This document shows positions 1-10,916 of a stretch of DNA of 64,000 nt, piece after piece; the stretch's first letter is position 1; the number at the start of each line of letters is the position of its first letter. The stretch comes from Plantago ovata (taxonomy: Eukaryota; Streptophyta; Magnoliopsida; Lamiales; Plantaginaceae). The stretch is taken from positions 86,820,085 through 86,884,084 of the forward strand of contig CM051458.1 in assembly GCA_028274465.1 (NCBI GenBank), read 5' to 3'. Under the pieces are notes generated by a model. That model was not told where the DNA came from and searched no databases. It worked only from the letters and a program-made list of their open reading frames with translations. The position numbers and the translations under genes are program-made.

Positions 1-785
1 GGAAAAATACTCCAAAATGTACCATAAGTTTCCTACTCCGTCCATTTTGTACCGTAAGTTTGTTACTCCCACATTTGTCCTATAAATTCACAAAAATCTA
101 TTTTTTGTACTTCGGGCCAAATCTAGCCCGATGAACTAATATTAGGTCAAATGTGAATCTGATTCACCCCAATTTGCTATAAACTCGCGAATTAGTGATA
201 ATTATTCACTAATTCGCCTGAATCATAAATAAATTAAATTATATCTTTTTAAAGCAAATAAGGTAATTGTTGAGCATACCCATTTATATGACACATCATT
301 ACAAAAAATAAATAAATAAATAAAATTGAGCATTGATATTACATATAACTCTAATTAAGAATTTATCGTACCCCAATTGATTTTCGCAAATAATTAGAAC
401 TTAGAACAAGGAGAGCATCAACTCAATCCACTTTGTCTTCATGGCATACATTGAAAAAAAATAGACCCATTTTATTTGTTTGACTGCATCGATATGTCAT
501 ACAAAGAGGTATGCTCCACAATTACCGTGATTGTTTTGAATTTGTTTTTAGATATTTTAATAATGACTCTGAAATAGTGAAAAATTATCACTAATTCGCG
601 AGTTCATGTGAATTTGTGATGAATCTGATTCAAATTTACCCTAATATTAGTTCACCGGGATAGATTTGGCCCGAAGTATAAAAATTAGATTTTTGTGAAC
701 TACATGACAAAATGTGGAAGTAACAAACTTACAATACAAAATGGGCGAAGTAGGAAATTTATGGTACATTTTGGAGGATTTTTCC
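1..785. mobile_element. Foldback / long-TIR non-autonomous DNA transposon
   Basis: The first roughly 215 bases match the reverse complement of the last roughly 215 bases with scattered mismatches (both ends read GGAAAAAT-CTCCAAAATGTACC inward). Between the arms is about 350 bp of AT-rich sequence with no coding potential. This is the layout of a foldback or long-TIR MITE. The left end coincides with the window edge, so a target-site duplication cannot be tested. The superfamily is not assigned. Confidence 0.8.
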
Positions 786-853
786 TAATTCTATTCGTCG
801 TTTAGTATTCAAATATCATCTTATGTTTATTAATCAAAGATCATATTCTATTC

Positions 854-2581
854 GGGGCTATTACATTTGGTACGCCTGCTATTTTTTGTTATTACAGACT
901 AGCCCATCTATATTTTTTATTACGTAATCTTCCCCTGCTATATAAATGTAATTACAGATTAACCCACGACTTTGACTTTGAGCGCTCTAAACCTTGGAAA
1001 TGACCTTTTCGCCCAGTCGGAATTTCAAGTTCTGAATTAATCCAAACAACATGAAGTTTCATTTATTACAAATTTACCTCAAATGTTTTAATTTGTACGA
1101 TATTAACACAAACTATTTAGAAATTAACCCACATAATGTAACTATACTTCAAAATAGTTTACAAAATTATTTAAAAACTAACTCCTACAAAAAATGAGTT
1201 TCAAATTGAGTCCCAAAGTTTATTTCTTTTCTTTTCTTTTTTTCTTTATAAATAAAAAAATACTAAATGAAAATAAAAAATTAAAAAAAAAAAAGTGGGG
1301 AAGAAGATGAAAAGTTTCGATCGGAACTGGAACAACTCCGATCGGAGCTTTGCAGAGCTCCAATCGAAGCCGAATCATCTCCGATTGGAGCTATGTACAA
1401 CTCCAATCGAGCTTTTCGGCTCCGAATCATCTCCGATCGGAGCTGATTCCGCTCCGCTCCGATCGGAGTTGCTGTTGTTGTTTCGTTTATTTTTTTTTTT
1501 TATTTTGGCAAAATAATATTGCATACTGTTATGAGATCTATGGGCTTGAGAACTAACTGTTATAGAAGGCTGGAAAGAAATGTTTTGCAGTTCAGGCCAT
1601 AAGAAGAGTCTGGTGTACAAAATCAGAGCTGCGGCTTTTGGGGCTGCTCTTGATGGTATTTGGCGTAGAAGGAATAAAAGGATTTTTGAAGGAGAACTAG
1701 TAACCGTAGAGCTCTGTTGCAGAGAAATTGCACATACTTACAGACGAGGATCAGGTATAAGTGTGGGGCTAAGTGAAACAGGTTCATTACTAAAACTCTT
1801 GAGAATGTTATGGCTCTCTAAGTTTTATTGTTATGATCTTATTTTCTGTTTGCCACTGCTTATTAATGTGTGATTTTGAGTTTCCCTGGGGCTTGGTTAG
1901 TTTCTGTGTATCGGTGACAGATTTTGAGTACAAAGAATCTGAAGTTGGATGGTTTTTGTAGTCTGCTGTCTCTACCATGAAGGTGGTGTTTTTCTCTTCT
2001 CTTTTCTCCTTCTCCTTCCCCCGGAAGAGAGTACGAGTTGGTGATGAAAGTTGTACCACTTGTGTGGCAAAGGGCAGAGTCTACCTTAACCTTTCCTGGA
2101 GTGGAGTACGGTCACAGAGTTTAACTCTGGAGCTGGAATGAAGTAGGATTGGTTATGCAATTTGAAAAGATTGGATCTGATTTCATGTGGAAGTTTTCTG
2201 ATCTTGTATTCACTAAGTGTACTCTGTCCTTAGGCTTTACTTGGGTAATGGACGCTGTCTAGAGCCCTTAGTATATAGCAGTGGTATTTCACCGACTTAA
2301 AGTTGATTGTTTAGGATTTGATTCTGAACTTATGCTTTCAAATTCAAATTGGGGTATACCCCTCTTATCTGTGTATATATGAACTCTCTTTGGGCTTCTA
2401 TCGAATTTAACTTCATGCGAAAGAAAAAAGGGTTAAGGGCATGTTTGGTTATTACATTTTGAGGAGAGAGTGTGCCGGAGTCAACAACGGCCGGTCACCT
2501 GGGTTAAAATGTAATTTTCCGAGATAGTTGGACTAGGATGAAAAGTGGGTGTTTAGTGGGGGAACAAATGTAATTATGTCC
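854..2581. mobile_element. Palindrome-array element A, with an inserted LINE piece
   Basis: The left end (GGGGCTATTACATTTGG) and the inverted right end (GGACATAATTACATTTG) look like diverged terminal inverted repeats. A core at about 1317-1474 holds repeated AGCTCCGATCGGAGCT-like palindromes. The left arm carries the blocks seen in sister elements in this window: TTGACTTTGAGCGCTCTAA, then CCAAACAACATGAAG. From about 1505 to 2430 the element is interrupted by LINE-derived sequence. It has no coding capacity of its own, so it is non-autonomous. A possible 9-bp target duplication (ATTCTATTC against ATTCTAAAA) is imperfect. Confidence 0.6.
1505..2430 (+). mobile_element. LINE (L1-type) 3' fragment, pseudogenised
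   Basis: A short reading frame (about 1580-1800) contains AAFGAALDGIWRRRNKRIF. This is the end of the zf-RVT region that closes ORF2 in plant L1-type LINEs; the longer LINE at 6.7-9.6 kb has the equivalent ETLYAIWMERNEMIF. The following 3' UTR shares TTTCTGTGTATCGGT with that element. It is 5'-truncated with no reverse transcriptase left. Both borders are approximate. Confidence 0.65.
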
Positions 2582-2929
2582 ATTCTAAAACTTTATAGTT
2601 AAAAGTCTTTGAACTTCTGTATATTTAACCGTTTTCAGATTTATGTGGTGATGGAAGAAAATTTCAAGTTAACATTCCCTTAAAAAAAGTATGACTCTAA
2701 ATTAATTTCACATTTTATTTTTCAAATTCTTCATTCTTCATTCTTCATTGGTGAATTACTAAAACTTAATTCGTGAACTAAGGAAACTTAGACCCATAAT
2801 TAGTGATGGTCCCAAACTCGGAAAAAAAGAAAAAAAAAAGAAAAAGAAACTTAACATAATTTTTTTTTATGGGACTAAAGGTTAACAGTTGTAACATAAA
2901 CCTGAAATGAAGAAAGAGATGCACTATAT
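2582..2929. other. Intergenic spacer
   Basis: AT-rich sequence with an A-rich tract near 2820-2845 and a short tandem TTCTTCATTCTTCATT stretch near 2728-2748. I see no gene or element ends here. If the coiled-coil NLR exon at 3800-4249 once continued leftward, no NB-ARC sequence remains in this spacer. Confidence 0.5.
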
Positions 2930-2937
2930 AAATTTTA

Positions 2938-3789
2938 GGATAAATTACATTGAACCACCTTGTTGAAGATCCTATTTACGGATTCTTCCTCACTAGTTGA
3001 ACAATTACATTTAGCCCTAGAGACCGGAAATATGTTGACCTCGACGTTATTCAGTTTTGCATTTTCTCCGGCCAAACAAGGCCTTAGTTTTTTTTAAAAT
3101 CATTTTTCATTTTCTTTTTTATCTTTTCTCTTTATTCTTTTTCTTTTTCTCATTTCTCTTTTATTCCATCTTCTTCTTCTCTTCTTCTTCGTTCCGGTAC
3201 CGGAACTGCTACAGCTACGGCAGGAGCTGTAACCGGATATGTTCCGGTCAACTCTTACCGGAGCTATAAACTGCTCCAATCGGAGCTGATAAAAGCTCCG
3301 GACAGGGGTTGTTAACAGCTCCTAAGCGGAGTTCTTAACAGCTCCGATTGGAGCTGTAAAACAGCTCCTGATCGGAGCTGTTACAGCTCCGATCAGGAGC
3401 TTTTGTTTATTTTTGTTAAAAATTTTATTTAATCTTTGGGGTTATTTTTGGAACAAAACTTTAATTGGGTTTTTTTTTAGAATACATATTAGTTCATTTT
3501 CAAATTTATAAAAATTTTGTGGTTAGTTTTAAATATATTAAAGTTAATTTTGTACAATAAAATAACTTAGAGGCAAATGTGTAAATAATGCAAGCTTAAG
3601 TTGTTTTTTTCAAGCCAAAAATTGGAATTCTGGTAGGGGTAAAAACGTAACTTCCAATCCTTAATTCGAAAAAAGTCAAGTTCGTGGGGTTATCTGTAAT
3701 TGTTTTTGTCTAATATTAGGTTACATGTAATTGTTCAACTAAAAGGGTAAGATCTGTTTTTAACCAAACTAACAGGATGCAAATTACCC
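2938..3789. mobile_element. Palindrome-array element E, with target-site duplication
   Basis: Terminal inverted repeats of about 80 bp begin GGATAAATTACATTG on the left and, inverted, GGGTAATTTGCATCC on the right. They also share GTTGAACAATTACAT further in. The element is flanked by AAATTTTA at 2930-2937 and 3791-3798, an 8-bp direct repeat (9 bp with one mismatch), which fits hAT or Mutator-like insertion. The core at 3190-3400 starts with the palindrome TTCCGGTACCGGAA and continues with alternating GAGCTGT / ACAGCTCC palindromes. It encodes nothing. It sits only a few bases inside the intron next to the NLR coiled-coil exon's splice donor. Confidence 0.75.
3190..3400. repeat. AGCTCC..GGAGCT palindrome array
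   Basis: Several short palindromes in tandem: units of GCTCC and GGAGC separated by GATC, GATT or AATC, joined by TGTTAACAG or TGTAAAACAG linkers. Single strands could fold into a row of hairpins. Comparable arrays lie at about 1317-1474, 6069-6262, 6510-6600, 12078-12515 and, split by another insertion, 53094-53270 plus 54165-54300. Confidence 0.85.
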
Positions 3790-3799
3790 AAAATTTTAC

Positions 3800-4249
3800 C
3801 TGTAGTCGTATTCTCCTTGCATCATCTACGACGGTATCAGAACCATCAGCAATGTTGAATTTTCGGCGTTCAACTTCAAACTTGCTCTTCAGAGACTTCA
3901 CGGTTTTTTCCCTGATTTTTCTGACCTGTTCTGCCAGAGCGGCACCCTGGGAATTGAAATATTTGTTGATCATGCGATTCTTTTTTCCAGACTTTCCGGC
4001 ACTTGCCTCTGTGATGCAAGAGTCAATGACGTCTTCTATATCGTAAACTGCCTCTCTTATCTGCGTCTCCCAGTGTTCGAAAACTTTATCTTTCTTGTAC
4101 CTTCTGGAAGCATCCTCAAGAATGGCCTTGAACTCTTCCAGATCGTCTCGCAGATGCTGAAGCTCTTGATGGGCGCCTCCGATCAAGTCGACATGATACT
4201 TCACCAGCTGTTTCACGTTATCGAGCAGGAACCCAACACTAGCATCCAT
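3800..4249 (-). pseudogene. Orphan coiled-coil (Rx_N) exon of an NLR resistance gene
   Basis: The exon encodes 150 residues from MDASVGFLLDNVKQLV and ends at a clear splice donor (CAG|GTAAAA, exon end 3800). The sequence is a plant NLR N-terminal coiled-coil domain of the R1/Rx type, with the EDVID-type motif YDIEDVIDSC at about residues 67-76 and a basic stretch near 85-115. A start 16 codons upstream (4297) is also open, but MDAS matches the usual family start. Just beyond the donor sits transposon E, and no NB-ARC or LRR exon follows in the window. It is therefore either a decapitated gene or a CC-only remnant whose partner exons lie left of position 1. The large NLR at 19.7-25.7 kb has no matching segment, so it is not simply a broken copy of that gene. 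Confidence 0.8.
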
Positions 4250-4459
4250 ACTTGATTCTTGAGATATATATGGCAGTGACGGTGAATGATCACACACAGA
4301 TTATTAGTAAGCAGGTATATTGATAATTGATCGTCAATGGAGCTGGGTTATGTCATAGTATATAATTGGTGTTCAGATGAAAATATACTAGTAGTACTAA
4401 TTTTCAACGGGTATTAATCAGCACCAGATTAAAAAATAAATAAAAAAATGAAATGAATA

Positions 4460-4712
4460 CTCCCTCTCCCTCTGTCCCGCTATAAATTACTCACTTTGAT
4501 TTTTTCGGTCAACAACGTTCAAATTTGACTCCTCGTTACTTTTAAACTATGATGGTATTTAACAAAAATTTATTATGAAAATATGGATCCTAAAGTTTCA
4601 TAATATAATTTTATTAAGTATTTTACCGTTATAGTTTAAGAGTAATCGGAAGTCAAAGTTGAAAGTTGTTGACCGAAGTCAAAGTGGGTAATTTATAGCG
4701 GGACAGAGGGAG
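4460..4712. mobile_element. Stowaway-like MITE 1
   Basis: Near-perfect terminal inverted repeats of about 35 bp (CTCCCTCTCCCTCTGTCCCG at the left, ending GCGGGACAGAGGGAG at the right) are flanked by TA on both sides, the Tc1/mariner duplication. The 253-bp interior is AT-rich and self-complementary. Confidence 0.9.
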
Positions 4713-4742
4713 TACAGCGTTACCGAGCTATGATTAATTGTA

Positions 4743-5001
4743 CTCCCTCTCTCCCAGAGAAATTATTTTGTTTGATTTTTTTAGTCAACAGCTTTCAATT
4801 TTAACTCACTATTACTCTTAAATTATAATAATAAAATATTAAATAAAATTATATTATGAACATTTAGGTTCTATATATATTTTCATAATATGATTTCGTC
4901 TAATACTTTATCATTATAGTTTAAGAGTATCCGAGAGTCAAAGTTGAAAACTGTTGACCCAAAAAAATCAAAATGGATAAATTACAATGAGACCGAGTGA
5001 G
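4743..5001. mobile_element. Stowaway-like MITE 2
   Basis: This starts TACTCCCTCTCTCCCAGAG and ends GAGACCGAGTGAGTA, with TA at both borders. The interior is related to MITE 1 (GTCAACAG...TTAAGAGTA blocks) but diverged, so it is an older copy lying 28 bp from MITE 1. Confidence 0.8.
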
Positions 5002-5003
5002 TA

Positions 5004-5495
5004 CTTTGTAAGCCGAAGCTTGTTCCATATATTTCAGCTACAAGTAATTTTAGAGCATTTTTTATGCTCTCGTATTAATAAAAATAGAAGTTTTTTTTTT
5101 TCATTTCAAAAAATAAATAAATACTTTGATCTTTGATCATAGACAACTTGCGGTAATCGTGTCCCTTTATTTATTTATTCCCTTTATATATTTATTTATA
5201 TTTATTTTTAAGTGGTAACAATGTCCTTTTTTTTTTCTTTTAACATGAATATATACTTTCATTATTCCAAAGTATGTACAAACATCGATCGCCTAAATTC
5301 AGACAGGGTTATAGCGGACCAAATAACAATCAAACGAACTCGGCACATAATTCTAATAATCTGCGCTATTTCTATACCAACAATTTGTTCCCACAGGAGC
5401 GTTTCTCATTCGACAATCTCCACCCTGCATAAGCTGTTTGTGATTTGTTATCCTAATCTAAATACAGTAATATGTGATATTGGTACATAATTTTT
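5004..5495. other. AT-rich spacer
   Basis: Contains poly-T runs and an inverted GAGCATTTTTTATGCTC pair near 5053, possibly a LINE tail. Small open frames on both strands look random. No gene recognised. Confidence 0.4.
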
Positions 5496-5654
5496 GGGGC
5501 CTCTTAGAGCATCTAATATCATAATAGCCTCCCTTAAATTATCAATTACAGATTAGGCCACGAATTTGACTTTTGGTGAATTAGGGAGAACTAAATTACT
5601 GTAGATATTTTGGATTCTTCAAGAACAAAACAAGCCTTAGAATTAAAAAGGAAA

Positions 5655-6460
5655 GGGCAAATAACGTACAATACCCTTGTTAGATTTTTATATTACGAAT
5701 TTCTCCCTGTTAGATTTTTATTACATCCACCCCCTGTTAGAACAAATTAATTACATCTAACCCGACGACCTTGACTTTTCGCGAACTAAAACTTGGACAA
5801 GACTATTTTGCACTCGTTTGAAAATCTGATTTTTTTCAGAACCAAACAACTTCACCTTCTATTAATTGCACATTTGACTCTAAACTTTTCATTTTGACAA
5901 AATTAACTATAAATTGTTCAAAATAAACCCACATAATTTATTTATATTTCAAAATAAACTTAAAAATATTTAAAAAGAAACCCCAAACAATTTTTATTCC
6001 AAAAAACTCCATTTTCTTTTTTGTTCTCTCTTTTTCTGTTTTCATTTTTTTATCATCTTCTTCATAATTCTGGTACCAGAAAAGCTATCAGCTCCAATTG
6101 GAGCTGTAAATAAGCTCTGATCGGAGCTGTAAATAAGCTCTGATCGGAGCTGATTTACAGCTCTGGTCGGAGCTGATTACAGCTCCGACCAAAGTTGTTT
6201 TACAGCTCCAATCGAAGATGTCATCAACTCCGGTCGGAGCTGTGGTGTTTCTCCGGTACCGGAATTGTGAAGAAGGAGATAAAAAAAATTGAAAGAAAAA
6301 AAAGGAAAATTATTGGTAAGGTCATGTTTGGAAGCAAGAAAAGGAAACTTGTGTTTTAAGTTGGTCAAACGTTTTGGGAAAAATTGGACTAGATGTAATT
6401 GTTGAACTAGTAGGGAGAAAAGCGCAAAGTCGACGTCGAGGGGATGCAAAGTAATATTCC
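5655..6460. mobile_element. Palindrome-array element F, nested in J
   Basis: The left end GGGCAAATAACGTACAAT and the inverted right end GGAATATTACTTTGCATCC resemble the ends of element E. The core at 6069-6262 is bordered by CTGGTACCAG and CTCCGGTACCGGA and holds repeated AGCTCTGATCGGAGCTG units. The left arm carries the family block TTGACTTTTCGCGAACTAA followed by ACCAAACAAC. No coding potential. Confidence 0.65.
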
Positions 6461-6679
6461 AAAAAAAAAAAAAAACTAAAAAGTTAGAAAAACAAATTGA
6501 AAATAAAAAAGAAATAAAAATCTGCTCTGACCGGACTGCTCCGGTCAGAGCACAGCGGCTCCGATCAGAGCAGAGCTCTGCCACCCCGCCATGGCCAAGC
6601 TGAACTCCGCCGAATCCTTCCTTTTTTTTTTTTAATTTCTGGTTTTTTTTTTTATCAAAAAAATAAAATATTTAGAACA

Positions 6680-9563
6680 TTAGGACAGATTTGTTTTGAG
6701 TGAATGGCAATTATGTAAATATGCAGATTCTTCTAATATTCAACAGTTCTCACAATTTAGATTCTTAAATTGTGTGATAAAGGAGGAGGGATTTTTGAAG
6801 AAAGTTAAAGAAAGCTGGGAAGGGCCTGTTAGAGGAACACCTATGTTCTGCTTGTGGGAAAAACTGAAACGGCTCCAACCAGTTATGAAAAGTATGGCAA
6901 AAAAGTTTGCTAGACTGTCTGAAAAGGTGAAAGAAGCAAGGGAAAAGCTAGAGAGTTTGCAAAGAGATGTGGAGAATGATAGGTTCAATGCACAGTTGTT
7001 GGAGGAAGTTAAAAAGCAAACAAATGTGTGATTGGAGTTACATAAGGTTGAAGAAGAAATTTTAATGCAAAAGGCAAAGGTGGACTGGCTGAAACTGGAA
7101 GATGGAAATAATGCATTTTGCCATGCGTCCCTCAAAGCAAAAATAAGCACAAAGGCCTGTATAAACTGGTGGCATTATCTGGACAGACTCTTACTTCCCC
7201 GGATGAGATTGAAGCTGAGATTACTGATTTTTATAAGGGATTAGTGGGAAGCAATGCTAATGAGTTGCAAAGTTTAGATTTGCCGGCTATTAGGGAGGGT
7301 AATGTACTGAGTAGAGAAGATGCATTACAAACTTATTAGACCGGTGAATGATTTGGAGATTTTGGAAGCACTTAAAAGCATTGGAGACTTGAAAGCACCC
7401 GGTGTGGATGGGTACAATGCTAAGTTTTATAAAGCTTCCTGGCCGGTGATTAAAGATGATGTTGTAAAAGCTGTTCAGGAATTCTTTAAAGAAGGAAAAA
7501 TGTACAAAGCTGTTAATTTTACATTGGTGACTCTAGTTCCCAAATCTGCAGATGCCACTACAATAAAGGACATGAGGCCAATTTCGTGTTGCACTACCTT
7601 GCTGAAAATAATTACGAAGATTCTTACAAACAGGTTGAATAAAGTCATTAACGAAATTGTTAGTGACAGCCAGTCAACGTTTCTGCTGGGGAAAGACATC
7701 CATGACAACATATTGCTTGCTCAAGAACTTGTTCGGGGTTATGGAAGGAAGGGTGTTTCACCACGGTGTATGATCCAAATGGACATACAAAAAGCGTATG
7801 ATTCGGTAGAATGGGTTGCTCTAAGAAGAATTTTAGAAGAGTTGGGGTTTCCACAGGTTTTTGTTGACTGGATAATGCTATGTGTCACTACCGTTTCATA
7901 TAGATATGCAATAAATGGGAAACCTTCTAAGCTGGTGGTTGCAAAAAGGGGTCTACGACAAGTTGACCCCATCTCACCTATGTTGTTTGTGATAGTGATG
8001 GAGTACTAATTACAAAGGTTGTTGAGAGATTTGAGACAGAAACCTGATTCCAACTTTCATCCGCGGTGTGAAGGCCTGGGGTTAGTGAATTTTTGCTTTG
8101 CGGATGATTTGATGTTGCTTTGTCGAGGAGATACTGTTTCTGTAACATTGCTGATGAATCAGTTTCATTCTTTTGCTGCATCAACGGGACTACATGCGAG
8201 TCCTACTAAATGTTGTGTATTTTTTGGAGGGGTAGAGGAGAGGATTCAGGAGGAAATCTTGAGGGTAACTGGTTTTGCTAGAGGACTGTTACCTATAAAA
8301 TATTTAGGAGTCCCTCTAAACAGTAAGAGGCTTACAATTGCAACTTGCCAACCACTCATTGATAGAATTCTGGAAAAGATACGGCATTGGAGCTCTAGAT
8401 CATTATTGAGCTATGCGGGAAGGGCGCAATTAATTCGGAGTGTGGTGTTTGCAATAGCTAACTACTGGCTCCAAGTCTTCCCATTACCAAAAAAGGTGTT
8501 ACAACATATTGAGATGATTTGCGGGGTGTTTTTGTGGACAGGGAAAGATGAGAGAAGCAAGAAACCACCCATTTCTTGGGATCAGATCTGTGACTCTAAA
8601 AAGGATGGAGGACTCAGCATCATATCACTTGTGGAGTGGAATAAAGCAACCATAACTAAAATGCTGTGGAATTTGGCACAGAAGGCTGACAGCCTATGGG
8701 TTCGTTCGGTTCATAATGTGTATATAAAGGAGGCAAGTGTGGAAACTTTTCACCCACGAGTCTCTTGTTCATGGATCCTTAGGGCCATTTTTAAAGCCAA
8801 CGTTGAGATGGAACAGAATGAAGGTTGAAAGAGGCACAAAGAAGGGGTAAATATAGTACATCAACTGTTTACAGAGCTTTACGTCCGGACAGACATGTAT
8901 TGCCTTGGAGGAGGTTGTTTTATGGCAATATAGCCAGGCCCAGAACGCTTTTCTCTGTTTGGTTAGGTTGTCATGGAAGACTGCCTACAAAGGATCGTCT
9001 ATTAAGGTTTGGCGTAGTCTCAGATGGTGTTTGTGCGTATTGTGGTACGCAAGAGAGTATGAATCACCTATTCTTTGATTGTCAATACACGAGCAGGATT
9101 TGGCGTCAGGTGTTGGTTTGGGCTGGCTTCCAGCATCAGCTTCTTGATTGGGAAAATGAACTGGATTGGTTAATGGGCAATTGTATGGGCAAGAGTATGC
9201 GAAGTAAGCTTTTAAAACTGGTTTTGGCTGAAACGCTTTACGCTATTTGGATGGAAAGAAATGAAATGATCTTTGGAAGCAAGCAGAAAAATCCAGTACT
9301 CGGAGATCATATTATTCGAGTTGTGAAAACAAGAGCTTCGCTGCATAGGGGACTGCAGCAGTTCTGTGATCGAATGTTGAATAGTATTACTTAGTTTCTA
9401 TTACTTAGTTTCTGTGTATCGGTTTCTGTTGAGTAATGGACTTTCTGTGTATAGGTGGTGTGGTTAGTTTGGAGAGCCTGGATTATTCTTATCGGCTTTG
9501 TACTTACTTGTTTTTGGTAATGGAAATTTATTCTTGATCAAAAAAAAAAAAAAAAAAAAAAAA
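6680..9563 (+). mobile_element. 5'-truncated L1-type LINE with broken reverse transcriptase
   Basis: The endonuclease half of ORF2 is missing. What remains runs from the linker after it (FRFLNCVIKEEGFLKKV, from about 6740), through reverse transcriptase (GDLKAPGVDG near 7390, DIQKAYDSVEW near 7785, catalytic FADD near 8098), to the zf-RVT region (CAYCGTQESMNHLFFDC near 9030) and a 3' UTR ending in 23 A residues (9541-9563). The frame is disabled: in-frame stops at 7029-7031 and 8007-8009, and frame changes near 7150, 7325 and 8825. It therefore cannot make protein. It was inserted into element J, so it is younger than J. Confidence 0.92.
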
Positions 9564-9643
9564 GAAATCCACATTTTGACCTAATATGTAATTGATAATC
9601 TAATGGTTTTTTTTTTTTTATATTAGGGGTCACAAGGGACCCC

Positions 9644-10559
9644 TATCGTGAGATAATCTCGTTGTGATATATATAATCTGGGTGATCCAAGGGTTACATC
9701 GATATGGGCTTTTCAAAAGTAAGTCAGAGAATACTTGGAGGCCCGCCGGCCGCGGGGAATCTTTGTAGGGTTCTAAAAAGGCTAGAAGCTAAAAACTTAA
9801 GTTGACAGCGGAAAATCTTTGAAGGCTCGCGGTTATGTAGGAGTATAAATCTAGCTGCGTTTAGTTATTACGACGAGTTGTTACAATTTCCAGTTACCTT
9901 TGCCATTGTTCCTTGGTCAATGAAAGTTAGGCCTTGTTAGAGCTTTACATTTAATGATATAATATCACCTATAAATTCAAAATTGAGGTCAAAATTTAAA
10001 AAAGAAAGAAAATTAGTTAATTAACTCGTTGAAACTCGACGGACATAAAAAAGTTGGATATATACTAGTTACTATATAAATTTGATCTAGTACAACAATA
10101 AATAAATAAAAACAGTCATAGAAATTTTTTGTTGAAGAAGATAGCGAGGAAATGGTCTGGGTAAAAGGTGTGTATAAATAATTGAAACGGTTATTTGTCA
10201 AAAAAAAAAAAAAAATATTGAAACGGTTATAGAAAATTAACCAGACCACCAACAACACACATAGGACTTATAATATTGTTGAAGAGGATTGGTCTGCCAG
10301 TGCCATCAATTGGTAATAATTTATAAAGGGGTGTAACGTAAAGAAGATAACAAATCAGTCCGGAATAGAACCAAACGGTGGCATAAGGAACCAGTTATAT
10401 GATTTAAACTGAACCGAAGTACCACCATTACCAACAATTTACCAACAATTGAGACTTATTATATTGCATCAGATTATTAAAAAATATGGCATGCTTATCT
10501 ATTATACCTATGTTTTAAAAACTGGGCCAGCTCTGCTTTATCAGAAGCCAATTGGAAAC
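9644..10559. other. Spacer without recognised genes
   Basis: Mixed AT-rich sequence with a GC-richer patch near 9740-9760 (CCGCCGGCCGCGGGG) and a poly-A run near 10201-10215 beside a duplicated ATTGAAACGGTTAT (10180s and 10210s), which could be a small insertion with its target duplication. No coding support. Confidence 0.4.
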
Positions 10560-10564
10560 GGCCG

Positions 10565-10915
10565 AATGGAGATCCTAGAAACACATGTTGAGCCGGTGGC
10601 CAAGAAACGTAAAGAACCAATAGAAACCAGGGCTAAGCCACTGAATCGAATAAGGGTTTGTCCGGTTGTTCGTGGTGATTTTGGCATTTGAAAAGTGTTG
10701 GCACAAGGGATTGAACACACAACCTCCATTATATTAGACGACATACCTAAACAATTGTGAATGGAGATCCTAGCACCGCCCATTGAGCCGGTGGCCAAGA
10801 GCCGTAAATAACCGATAGAAACCAGGGCCGAACGGCTAAACTAGATAAGGGTTGGGCCGACAGCGTGGTGATTTTGGCATTAAAATATGTTGGCGCCATG
10901 GATTGAACACATAAT
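10565..10915. repeat. Tandem duplication, about 195-bp period
   Basis: Two diverged copies start with AATGGAGATCCTAG (10565 and 10760) and share GAGCCGGTGGCCAAGA, ATAGAAACCAGGG, GTGGTGATTTTGGCATT and a final GGATTGAACACA block. The second copy ends in a T-rich tract where a LINE tail begins. The origin of the unit is unknown. The GGATTGAACACA block read on the minus strand resembles a tRNA B box, but no full tRNA folds. Confidence 0.7.
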
Positions 10916-10916
10916 C

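Larger units (their letters stand above)
5496..9643. mobile_element. Element J: outer transposon hosting two nested insertions
   Basis: The left end (5496: GGGGCCTCTTAGAGCATCT, then AATTATCAATTACAGATTAGG) matches the reverse complement of the right end (9643 inward: GGGGTCCCTTGTGACCCCT, then GATTATCAATTACATATTAGG). These ends lie 4.1 kb apart. Inside are palindrome element F (5655-6460), J's own short array of CTCCGGTCAGAGC-like palindromes (about 6510-6600) and a LINE (about 6680-9563). Removing F and the LINE leaves an element of about 0.4-0.5 kb of the same family as A, E and G. No exact target duplication seen. Confidence 0.6.
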
